A stretch of DNA of 64,000 nt, from assembly GCA_016748015.1 (NCBI GenBank), contig JAAOMT010000057.1, forward strand, positions 328,763-392,762. Direction: 5' to 3'. The DNA comes from Geosiphon pyriformis. Its lineage: Eukaryota > Glomeromycota > Glomeromycetes > Archaeosporales > Geosiphonaceae. Shown here in pieces: positions 21,681 to 33,039 of this stretch; the stretch's first letter is position 1; each line of letters starts with the position of its first letter. The position numbers and the translations under genes were made by a program. The notes beneath the pieces were generated by a model that had not been told where the DNA came from, did not search any database, and worked only from the letters and a program-made list of their open reading frames with translations.

Positions 21681-22866
21681 CTTGATTAGATAGATTAGAT
21701 AGTTACAAAGCACATGATGATGAGTTTTCATACAATAACTTTGCAATTTCTATCTTTAAAATATTGGCGGATTCCGGATCCTTTATCACTAAAAGATAAA
21801 GGACATGACGAATTCAAACTTAGCCAAATCTGAAACGCACTTGTTTAATGTTTCACTGTGTGAATGTCTTTTTATGAGTTCGCTAAAAGAAACACTTGGT
21901 GTTTCTTGGACTTTTTAAAGAGAAATCATACTTGAAATATGAACATAACAAACTTGCGGTTGTGATAAAAAGTTTTGAATCCTCCAGAGGATTATTTTGT
22001 TTTATTTTCTATTTTCTTTGTTGGGCAATGATGAATACGTAAAAGGTTTGAAGGGGTCTTTGATGTGTGTGTCATGTTGTTCTGATCAAGGTCTTACCCA
22101 GAACCTTTCATCAAAGTTTCAGCGTTGACACTTTGAGTGTTAATGTGTAAGGATGATTGGGCTTGTGTTAATCATATTATTAGAAGCCAACTGTCGCCGC
22201 ATTTTAGATTCATGATTACAAAACAAAAGACTTTCTTGGAAGGTCTCGGAGCCCGTATTTCAAGTAATGAATAATAAATTTTGGTTGTGGGATGATTTAG
22301 AGGAAAGCAAAGACTTTTGTTGTTTATCATATTTATTCGGTTCCCTTTCATTGATTCATCCCCATTTTGAGATTAACATAGTTTGGGTGTATTTTGGCTC
22401 AGAAGAAGGATTTAATTTAATTTAAAGATTAAATAATGTTCGGAATTTCTAGCTTTACAGAAAGCAAATTAGAATATTAACTTTTAGTGCTGCTGATACT
22501 TCTTATATTGCCTTGATAATTAATAACAATTCCTTTAGAAATACTTTTTCCGTGAAGCTTGGAATTTTGACTGGTCGAAGAAATCAAATTTATTTTGAGC
22601 GGCATATACGACTCAGTTCCTAAGAACAACGTGGTTTCTGCAGGATGCATCATGCAAAATTACTATATCGTACGCAATATATGAAAATCAGATGTTATCT
22701 AATTTTATAATGGTATTCCCATTCCGTACCTCAGTAACATAGCAACAGCCTGATACCTTCCAAGATTACCTTTAGCTGATTTCTTGTTAACTTTGGACAT
22801 ATAATCTTTATCTTCGTCTACTGTGCCTTTTTAAGTTTCTCCGTTTTCAAACTTTCCACCAAGCTA
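21681..22866. other. Upstream region of the Rab5 gene
   Basis: Base composition returns to that of host DNA. It contains a perfect 9-bp inverted repeat with a 7-nt loop (TCCTTTATC and GATAAAGGA, about 21778-21803). I find no coding exon with homology I can name. It should hold the Rab5 promoter and 5' UTR, but no clear TATA or other element can be assigned. Confidence 0.45.
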
Positions 22867-24402
22867 ATGTCCTCCGCAGCCACTCCCAACAGACAAACCA
22901 ATCAAGTTCCTGGCAAACTGTATCAATTTAAACTTGTTTTACTAGGTAACGTAGTAACAGATCTTGGTTGACGTAATTATTGTTTTGGGGTTTTAAGCTG
23001 CACATTTACCCATTTTGAAAAGAAACCTTTGTCGAAAACAGCTCCAGATTTTTTACTCTTACTTACTGCTCGTTCTCACTTTTCAAACTTTTGATCCCAT
23101 CGATAATTAGGAGAATCGGCAGTTGGTAAATCAAGGTCAGTTGAAAGTTTTGCATTGAGCTTAAAGAAAAGCCTCATTTATGACAGGAAATTGCACTACT
23201 GGTGGGGTTGGTGAGGGGAAAAATTCCAAATGATGTTTATGGGGCTAACTTTCTTCATATAGGTATTCATGGAGGATTTAAGCAACCTTGTCAATTTAAG
23301 GCATTGCTGCTGAAATTTGAAACTAATCTTCTCCTTTTTAGTTTAGTATTGCGTTTCGTGAAGGATCTTTTTGACGATTACAGAGAAAGTACTATCGGAG
23401 GTTAATATAAAATTTTCTAATCTTTGTAACTAGGTGCGACATAGAAGTAAATAGATCTACTCACATCTCATTTTTATTTGAACTATTAAGCTGCCTTCTT
23501 GACCCAGACAGTGTGCCTTGATGACAATACTACAGTCAAATTTGAGATTTGGTAAAATTGATATTTAAATTATTTAATTTTCGCTACTTGAAACGATATG
23601 AATATATTATTAATAGATAATTTTTTTTGATTAAAAGGGATACAGCTGGTCAAGAACGCTACAAGGTATTGTATTGCTATTATTATCATTAAATCATTTG
23701 ATTTGATTTTAATATATTGTTCACTTATTATTTCTCCAACTTTTAATAAACAGAGCTTGGCTCCGATGTACTATAGGAATGCCAATTGCGCTGTCGTCGT
23801 TTATGATATAACTCAAGCGGTAATATAAACATGAGCTTTTTCTTCAAATCTCTTCTATTAGATATTTCACTGACCCATTAAAACTTGAAACAAGTCCTCC
23901 CTTGAAAAAGCCAAATCATGGGTGAAAGAGTTGCAAAGGCAGGCAGACCCCAATATTGTGATTGCACTCGCTGGAAACAAAAGTGATCTTAGTCCACGTC
24001 GGGCAATCGAAACCGAGGTAAGGATATATCAACTAGGTTAGTGAAAATCACAGTGTAATTATCTTATGACTCATTTCTAGACTATTATCCTTGCACAATA
24101 TGCACTAATCAAGGAGGCCCAAGCTTATGCACATGATAGTGGTTTATTGTTTTTTGAAACCTCTGCCAAGACGGCGACAAACGTGAATGATTTATTTACC
24201 TCAATAGGTATGATGAATATTCAGTTTTTTATCCAACTTTAGTAATTATTAAAATTATCACATTTATCGCTTTAAATGATTAGCGAAGAAAATGCCTCTC
24301 GATCAGTTAGCTGCAAATTCACGCGCACGAGGAACTGCATTGAATACTAGAGGCGTTGATCTTACGCGCCCTCCTCAAGATAACAATGGATGTGCATGCT
24401 GA
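22867..24402 (+). CDS. rab5: Rab5-type small GTPase, 9 exons
   Basis: Controls early endosome fusion and endocytic traffic as a GTP/GDP switch on membranes. My model joins 22867-22945, 23111-23135, 23342-23400, 23491-23551, 23638-23665, 23754-23819, 23895-24017, 24114-24207 and 24284-24402. That is 654 nt, 217 residues plus TGA, with GT-AG introns in matching phase. All GTPase motifs are present: P-loop GESAVGKS, switch I Thr in RESTIGAAF (Rab5 signature), G3 [10 protein letters not shown]4 GNKSD and G5 ETSAKT. The C-terminus CAC is a double-cysteine geranylgeranylation signal. Length matches the family (about 215). The ATG is the first in frame after the promoter region. Exon 2 (25 nt) and exon 5 (28 nt) are micro-exons. 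It converges with the ISWI gene 700 bp away. A paralogue of the Rab5 group (Ypt51/52/53-like) cannot be excluded. Confidence 0.95.
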
Positions 24403-25103
24403 GATAGAAATAAATCCGAGTACGATATTTTAATTGGTGTTTTTAGAATATTATTATTGTGTTCATCTCATTGGCTTTTTATTTCTTGGTTTCTCTCTTC
24501 TAAACAATTTTGATCACTGATCGAATCTTGCCAGAAATTTTTTATTACATATTTGCAATAGATTTATTTTCCTGGACTTTCGCATTTGTCACAAAAACAC
24601 AATGTTCGTCGAGAATAATGCGCGACAGCTCCAATTATTGCAAGATGTTCAAGCAAATTTGATAGTAACTTTTATTTACAGCATTTTCAACAAGCATGTT
24701 AATGATTTTAGTATTCAAAAAAATAGCCACTTTATGGACAAAATTTTCAAAATGTTAGTTTTAGTGACCCTGCCGAAAAGTCGCATTATACTCTACTCAG
24801 TTTTTATTAAAATCTAGGATTCTTTTGCTAATTAAGCTTTCTCTATTCACAGTGAAAGTTGGAAAGAAATTAAGCCTTGTATTGTGAGAAGAAAATCGTG
24901 CGATTCTTTACTTATGTAACATGTTTCTTGCGATTTTGGATTAAAGAATTTCGAGACAGATGTAAAAATTTCCAAGCATGCTGATCCTAGTAGCTTTTTC
25001 CCCAATTCTTGTCAATCTTTTTTTGGGTTTGAGTTGATATATCACTGCTCTTTGATCTGCACGAGATTTCGAAATTAAAATTACAATTCTACTTCGAAAA
25101 TCA
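24403..25103. other. Intergenic region between convergent genes
   Basis: About 700 bp holding the 3' ends of the Rab5 (+) and ISWI (-) transcripts. A 71-codon open stretch at 24602-24817 shows no known motif and is probably 3' non-coding. An AATAAA lies only 7 nt after the Rab5 stop, too close to be the sole polyadenylation signal. Nothing else recognised. Confidence 0.6.
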
Positions 25104-28100
25104 TTAGCGCTTGCTACGCTTTCCGTTGGGGGCACCGTTGGTGAATTCAGCTTGTCTCTTCTAATTATGTACGATTTTTACATTTGAGAAGAATCCATTT
25201 ATAGTAAGAATCTCAATACACCAGGGGTTGCCATCAAATTTGAGGTAGCCCAAATTCAAATTTTGAACTGGGGCTTTCAAAGATGCACCAGGGGTTAAAA
25301 TCAACTCGCATCACTTAGATAAGACGCCAAGATGAACGCTTTCACGTAACAGCCATTTTTTGCCTTAGCACGAAAACGGGCCAAGAAAAGAGGCAGAGCT
25401 ATCAGAATTTGATGTTTGGATTTCTGATTGGCTGCAAAATCACTTGGGTGGCCGTTAGTCCAAAACTTTCATGGCGATCCCGGTGATTTTGTCATTGAAT
25501 ATTGAAAACCCCTGGTGGCCGATACCGGTCGCGTTCCCTTATAATGCAAAATTATGGTATGAAAGAATTACCTTGGCGGCAGCTTTTTTCCGCTGTTCCT
25601 CTCTACGTTGTTCCTGTTCTTCTTCAATCTCGCTTTGTTCTTTTTGAATTAGGCTAATGAGGGTAGCACAGCGTCGTGCAAGTTCGGCTGATGTTCTGGA
25701 TTTGATGTACCAATTGAACCGAAACAAAGGTGATTGTTCGATTTCATGGCGTATCTTATCAAATACTTCTTCTGTGCCATAACCATGTTTGGCCAATGTG
25801 ACCACCATAAAGCGATCTTCTTCCTCAGTATAATTTTTTCCCTTTGTTTGGTTATAAGGAATTTCCAATTGGCTCAGTGGAGACCGGTATTTGGATATTT
25901 TTTCTTCAAGTAACTGTTGAATTTCCTGCGTTTGTTGTAGTTTGGCTTCCCCCCGTTCTATTTTTGCCTGAATTTCCTCGTGATCTTTTCGAAAGAATAA
26001 GGATAAGACCTTTTAATCACATTAGAAAAGAAAGAAATATGAAGTCAATGTAGCTTGAACTCACTAGGCAATTCTTGATACCGATTCCAGAAAACTTTGG
26101 CGTATTCTTGAACTTCTTTGAAACTTTTCCCTTCGATTTCTTCTGCTATATTATACATATCATTCCTGCGAAAATCAATAGAAAATTTAAGGGAAATTTT
26201 CGTTCGGAAAGTGCCAATAAAAGGAATTAATTTAATATACATACCGCCCATATTTTGCTGCGGCAGTTACAAAATTGTTAAAGTCACGTTTACTCCAATC
26301 ATGAAAAGCCTGAGGAAAAATAATTAGAAAAAACAGCAACACTCTACCATTTATGCGAGAAATTAGCTTAGAGAGGATATACTGACCTCCTTGTATAATT
26401 CATCTTTTTCATCCATTTCTTCCTCGGTGAGAGGTATCGCTATAGAAAGAGACAATAAGTAGAGGAAACAAAGAGTTTAAGATTTGAAAGTTAAGACTCA
26501 CCATTGTCAATTTTTCTTTGTTCTTCTTGTCTCTCTCTCTCTCGTTCTTGTTTCTCTGCTTCGCGCATTGCTGTATCATCTCCATTCTCTTGTTCAGGCG
26601 ATTCTCTTGTAGGGACTATGTAACCTGCAGATTTCTTCGTATTGTAAAAGAGAGTATGGGTTATGTGAATTTGCCATTGTTATACCATGACGCGTCTGCT
26701 CACTTGTTGGTAATACATCTCCCTCTTCAACAATTCAACCAATCGTTGAGGAAAGAATTGGTATTCAGCCCTAAGAAAAGATTAATAGATCATAATGACA
26801 TTAAACCTATTATTAAAAAAGATCACAGGCATGTATACCAACACATTGATTTGCTTTGCAACTCGTGGTACTCTTGGCGCAGTCGGTTTATTTCCGACTC
26901 GCAATGCTTCTTTGAAATAATTGTCGACCGTGTAATTTGCTTTACGTTCCCTCTTGGGAGGTTCTATCCAACTGAAGCCTGAGACTACTTCCTTTCGCTG
27001 TGAAATGGCATTTAGTTAAATTTAACTTTCCGGAAAATATTATAGCAATATATTTAGAGCACCTTGTGACTCCAATTCTCTCCTTGCCATTCATAGGCGG
27101 ATTCTGAGCTAAATTTCTGAAGATCTTCTAATCCAAGACCCTCATATCTACGGTTAAGCTCAACTGTTTTCTCCTCGCCTTTGAGCAGAATTTGATCTAT
27201 GTCATCTTTCGTAACAGTGCTATAAAAGATTAAAAAAGTTAGAGCTGCTTGAATTATACATGTTATATATGTAAAATGCAAAATTAAAAATTCTTACCTG
27301 TCACTCGAGGTAAAAATACTGTTTGCACCGTGTTGAATCATCGTTAATAGTTCTTCTTTACTTGTGGCTATTATTCAGATATATTGGAAATTTTGATATT
27401 AAATGAGACGATAATAGCAATTTATTCAATATACAAATATTGCTGCACCTTTTTGCGTTTGGCTAGCCCTTCCTTGTTGAATTACGAGCTGATCAAGGCG
27501 TAATTTTTGTGCAGCTCTTTCAAGAACTTTCTCTTCAATTGCATTCTGTCCGAATTATCAAGTAGACGAATGTGATAGATGTTTTTAGTTTCGATTTATT
27601 GATATGAAAACATCGATAGTCACCTACCTCAGTAACAAATCTGAAAACATAAACTTGTTTTGTCTGGCCAATACGATGTGCACGATCTTGAGCTTGGAGG
27701 TCAACTTGTGGATTCCTACGTTAGATATTTATTCAAATTTGCTTTTGAGCATGCCCTAAACGAGATCAAGAAACAAGGTACTTACCAATCACTGTCATAT
27801 AATATTACAATATCAGCTGCTGTTAGATTTATACCGAGACCCCCAGCCCGCGTCGTAAGAAGGAAAATGAATTTTTCGCTTTCTGGTCTATTATACTCAT
27901 CAATCGCTGATACACGATCTTCTTGTTTTGTCTGGCCATCGATGCGACAATAAGCTGCAGGGAAACATTTCAATATATCAAAATTTTTATATAGAGATGA
28001 TTTTAAACTTGATTTTTGCAATTTACGAACCAAAACCACGGAAAAGACAATAATCTTCCAATATATCAAGTACGCGACTCATTTGGCTGAAAAGCAGAAT

Positions 28101-30982
28101 TCGAGAGCCTTGAGCTTTCATTCGTTTCAAAAGTTTATCAAGGACAACCATTTTTCCTATAATCGACATTATTGAAGATGGAAAAGAGGGTTTTGACGAA
28201 AATGATCAAAAGCAAAAATTGAGCATACCAGCATTGTCAATGAGATGTTCATCTGTTGTATAAGGAGGACCAGGTTCCTGTTTGATATTTTTTCGAGGTA
28301 TAGCTTAAGCTTTTGAATTTCATATTCAAAAAATTGAAAGATTTTTCAAGTTACTTTAAATATCTACTCACCGCACCGTCAAACAAATAAGGATGATTAC
28401 AACATTTTCTAAGCTGCATTACAATATTCAACAACCGAGTCTTGGTCTCACCTTTACCCAGGGCACCTATTAAAAATATTCTTAGTCTACAGTGAATTTC
28501 TTCAAGCATACAATCACAATGAATCGACTTACCATTCACAGCGGCAATATCTTTTTCTAGTATCTTTTGATACCATTTTCGTTGCATTGTCGACATCCCG
28601 ACATATAAATTTATTTCCTTTTTTGGTGGTAATGACTTTTCAACGTCAGATTTTATTCGTCTAAGAAGGAAAGGTTGAAGAACCTGTTGGTGCGTAGGAT
28701 GATATAGTTTTATAACAAGGGAGAAATGTATCAACAATTTTTATTGCTAGAGATGGAAAAGGTAACATCGACGAAAGTATATTCAGAAAAGGCCTTGAAA
28801 AGGCCGAGAGGATATACAACATAATGCAATGATAAAAGTTGAGAAAAACTACCATACCTTATGTAGCTGTTGGATCACCCAGTCTTGATTGCCACCTTGT
28901 GCCTCAAACCATGAGTCGAAGTCGTCAGAAGAAGTGAATACATCCGGTAAAAGAAAATTCAATAAAGCCCAAAGTTCATGAAGGTTATTTTGTAACGGGG
29001 TTCCGGTGATAAGCAAGCGATTCCGTGATTGAAATAGTCTCACAATTTGCGAGAGCAAGGAATTTTCGTTCTTTATGCGATGTGCTTCATCAATGATAAT
29101 GTACTGAAAGGCAAACTTTTTGAGATGTGCTTTTTCTATGAGACACATCTCGTATGATGTAATGCAAACTTCAAAATTCTGAGGAAGCAGACAATCCTCT
29201 ATAATTTGTGCCTAATGAAATTAACAAAATAAATGAAAAAAGCTCATCAAAAGAAGATGTAGAAGACTGGAAAGCTGATCCCAAAGATAATCACCCTTTC
29301 TTGTTTGTTACCCTGTAGGAGTACAACATGAAAATCGGGAGTCCACATATTGAATTCCTTCTGCCAATTGTGAAGAGTCGATTTTGGTGCGACCACAAGA
29401 TGAGGTCCAAAGATATGAAGATAGTGTTTGAGGTATCCCAGAAAAGAAATGGTTTGTAAGGTTTTCCCTAAACCCTTTGAACAAATAAAAGTGTTGAAAG
29501 ATAACAGTTAGTAAATCGGGTCTTTTGATAAATAGACCCAGATAATAATGAGAAATTTACCATTTCATCAGCAAGGATCCCATTGATGCCGTTGTTAAAT
29601 AGAGAAATCATCCAATTCAGCCCTTGAAGCTGATAATCGCGCATTGTTCCATTATGAATGTCTAAACGATTAGAGAAATTATTTAAGATTCCTTAGAATA
29701 AAAGGAATGCCAAGCAATCAAAATATATGAAGGTACATTTTGGTGATTCGTTGAAAACTGTAGTGATATTGTTAGAATCATCTTCCTCATCTTTTAAGAG
29801 TTCCTGTAATATGAAAATATTTTTTATTAAAAAACTTCATGGTCATTCATTAGGAATATCCATATATATCCATATTATAGACCGAAATGATGTAAAAGAT
29901 ACCTCATCTTCTTGTTTTTCTGTTTTACGATGTCTACGTGAGCTTTTAAATTTTGTTTTGTATTTGATAAAATATTATCAAGTTAGTGTAACGATGAAGA
30001 TTTTTATCAATATTAGAGGCTAGAATTAAACTCTTACCCTAAAACTTGAGGATTCTGTTTACTCATTCTGTCCGTCTCTTCAATGAGCATCTTAAATTCT
30101 TCATCTTTCGATTTCTAGATGATAATAAGAAATATCATTAGAACAGCAGGTTGAATAAAAGTTAATAAAACAGAGATCAATAATGTAATAATCTTATTCA
30201 CTTTAAGATCAATAAAATGAGAAAAGAGCTCTAAGAAAATAAAGCAAAAAATTAATAAATGTCAAATATAATTATATCAATGGGCTTATTAAACTGACAG
30301 AAATACCTGAATGTCCCAGCAAAAATTGGAATCGTCGAGCAGTATCTTTGATCTTAAAATGAAATTTCCGAATATTGGTATTAATAAATGAAGAAAAGTT
30401 GACTATGAAGAAATAAGTTTATTAAATTACTTTATGATTTTTCAATTTGGTAATATCTTTAGCAAATGTTTTCCTTTGAGCTCTTGCACGAGCCCACTTC
30501 CGATGATTTTTGTTTATGGTGTCTTTTGTCAAAAGTTTGGGAATTTTTTGGTGCACCTTTGAAAATAATAGAGGGGTGAGAGAAAATAAAAGGGAAAGAA
30601 TGAGGAGCAATTCCAAAGTAGTTCAATACCTTTTGAGATATTTCCGCAGCTGTGCTCTTTGCTTGGGAATTATCACCTTAAATGAAAGGCGTTGGGGGTG
30701 AAGCAAAATCAAAAAGCCAGGCTTTGAGATGTTTGAAAAAACTTACTTGAATCAGTGATTTCACGCTCGTCCTTGTTCATGTCAACACCTTCATTACCAG
30801 AGTGTTCAAGTGAAGCCTAAATGCAAATAAAAATTCCTAAGCAGGTGAGTGGACATGAATTATATGAAGAAAAGAAGACGTTGAAGCAAGTTCTATACTT
30901 CGGTTTCTGAAACGGCAACATCATCTTCCGAGACATCTGAGTTGTCTGATCGTACAGGATCTGAAGGACCAAGATCAAGCAT
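25104..30982 (-). CDS. ISWI: ISWI-type chromatin-remodelling ATPase, 29 exons
   Basis: SNF2-family motor that slides and spaces nucleosomes in the nucleus (SMARCA5/ISW1/ISW2 group). Exons run from ATG 30982 to TAA 25104: 30899-30982, 30747-30816, 30630-30676, 30431-30556, 30307-30352, 30202-30230, 30038-30114, 29903-29942, 29737-29803, 29561-29661, 29295-29474, 28858-29211, 28533-28683, 28372-28466, 28229-28277, 28031-28156, 27786-27954, 27628-27715, 27449-27545, 27298-27367, 27063-27219, 26843-26997, 26704-26770, 26502-26634, 26387-26439, 26245-26309, 26065-26165, 25572-25984, 25104-25160. Total 3267 nt, 1088 residues, phases consistent. ATPase motifs: DEMGLGKT (about 227-234), DEAH (about 330), [18 protein letters not shown] (about 613). 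HAND, SANT ([11 protein letters not shown], about 880) and SLIDE ([10 protein letters not shown], about 984) follow, as in ISWI. The last exon adds a basic tail (KRQAEF...GKRSKR). The donor at 26842 (GTTGGT) was chosen by phase and alignment and is the least certain. Confidence 0.94.
25219..25517. repeat. Inverted-repeat insertion (MITE-like) in the last ISWI intron
   Basis: The 11-mer CACCAGGGGTT occurs at 25219 and again near 25287 on the plus strand and inverted at 25507-25517 (AACCCCTGGTG). The unit is about 299 bp from the outer pair or 231 bp from the inner pair. It lies wholly within the 411-bp intron 25161-25571. No clear target duplication is visible, so a MITE identity is only a suggestion. 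Confidence 0.5.
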
Positions 30983-31800
30983 GTTGAGGTGAAATTCCGT
31001 GTTTGGAGAAGAAGCTCGGGGAAAAACGCGTTTTCAAAGTAAGATATGATGGTAAAATGGTAAATTATCGTAAGAAATTTGTCCTTTCTCACAGTAATAA
31101 AGTGAAACAGCTAGGGTAGTTTTTCTAGCTTGAATTTTGGAAAATGCAAAATTCGTGAGGAATTATTGATTTATAAACAATAATCTTGTCTAACAAGTGG
31201 GTAATACTAAACTAAAGTACAGGCACAAAATTCGATGTGCACCGCGTGCTCAAACTCTGATTATTCATTAAAGCTCACGTATAATATCGCGGTATAAAAG
31301 CTCAAGTCAAAAATGAAGGAATTCGATTTTTCTTTGCATCAATCCATTCCCTTTTTTTTTGGGGACAAAAGTATCGTTTTAACTCACCAAGTGTATCTCT
31401 TTGACCAATAGCGTATTAGTGATCGGGGATATGTGCTATACAATATCTAAAGTGATTAAAATCGACCAAAAATAAGAATCAATTCAATTGGCATAGTTAT
31501 TTTACATATGAAGTCAATGATTATGACGTATAGAATTACTATTTTTTTTTTAATATGCTTTATTGAGTATTGAGTGTAGTCCAACCACTATCTACTAAAA
31601 TTACTAGTCATATACATAGCGCTTTTTATGTAGCTCACATCATTACACAAATTAGACCCATAAGATCCAATATCTTCCTAGAACTTGCTAAAAAAATTTT
31701 CTTTTATCATGCCAATAAATGGTTGCCATATTTATTTTATAAGCAATGTGTTCACCATTTTGTTCAATACAGAAGCTTGCACTATTAACTTTTTACTTTC
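30983..31800. other. 5' region of ISWI and adjacent intergenic DNA
   Basis: Should contain the ISWI promoter and 5' UTR on the minus strand. A 72-codon open stretch at 31570-31788 (+) containing HANKWLPYLFYKQCVHHF has no motif I know. It may be a fragment of a decayed mobile element. No RNA gene recognised. Confidence 0.4.
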
Positions 31801-32882
31801 ATTAATGCAAATCATAAATAAAAGCACAAACTAGGCTTTTTGCAACAATTTACCTTTTCTACTTTTTTAAGTATTAAAATATGTAATCAAAAAACGATTA
31901 ATATAATTAAATAAAATTATTATTTTGAAATTAATTAAAACCAATTTTTTAATGGTATTTTTTATAATAATATGATGAATTGTAACAATTCCAATCTTTT
32001 CATAAAATAATTAACAAATCTTGACATTAAAACCAGACTTTGGACTTGAATTTTCAAGAAAATTAAACTTTTTCAGCTTTACTATTATAAAGCCAAAAGC
32101 AGCACAGTTATTTAAACAACAGTTTAAACATATAATATTAATTAATTAAACATTTAAACTTTGATAAATTTATGTTTAAGACCAAATAAAATAGTGTTAA
32201 AATTTGTAAACCAAATAAACAAAGTCTTAATACTTATAATTATGTCTATAATTTAAAGTTTTTTATTAAATTTAATTTTTTTTAAGTATTTATTTTGATA
32301 AATACAATATTAAAAGCTTTTTAAATTTTAAAAATTACAATAACATATTTTTAACAACAATAAAAATCCAACATAAAATTATTTTATTAATTTAATATAT
32401 ATTATTATTTTATATTTAATATTAATTATTTGAATTATTTATAATAATATAATAAAAATTACATGTATTAATAATAGTTTTAATTTTAAATTTTTTTATT
32501 GCTTTAATTTTATGTATTTTTAATATTTAATATACTTTTTTAAACTTAATTAATATTTATTTTAAAATTGCTTTAAACTTTTTATTTAGTATTATATTTT
32601 AAATTTTTATAATCTATTTAATTAAACAGTTTTAAAATTTTAAATATCAATAATTTTAAAACTTAAAAGACAATTTGTTAACTTTATAATTAAACTTATT
32701 AAATTTAGTTTTAAAAAAATATTATTAATTTAATTTTTTAAACTTAAATAAAATAATTATTATAATACCTAATATAATATTATTAAATTTAATTTATATA
32801 TTAATATTTATATGTTTAATTATATTTTTAATAATTTGTTTTTAAGTAATATTGAATTAAAAATCAAACAAATTTTTTAAAT
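31801..32882. other. AT-rich spacer
   Basis: About 1.1 kb of very AT-rich, low-complexity DNA without a readable frame, ending at the target site of LINE-C. Nothing recognised inside. Confidence 0.65.
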
Positions 32883-33039
32883 TTAATAAAACAAAAAAAA
32901 AAAGTTCTTTCTCTCTTTCATCCAAAATTCCCAAAAAAGAGTCAAAAGTTTTTTTTAAAAGAAGTTTTTTACCATTCAGTACAATAAATCAAAACTGTTT
33001 TTTGATTACGAGACCACTGTTGGCTCTGTTATTGCTGTT

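Noticed and set aside
24602-24817. 71-codon open frame after Rab5
   Set aside because: No recognisable motif or codon signal, and it lies in the 3' flank of a finished gene.
30817-31092. 91-codon frame as the N-terminus of ISWI
   Set aside because: It reads through an intron in another frame. The exon set starting at ATG 30982 joins in phase to the rest of the gene.
31570-31788. 72-codon open frame upstream of ISWI
   Set aside because: No family recognised and no sign of splicing or promoter; noted within the intergenic entry only.
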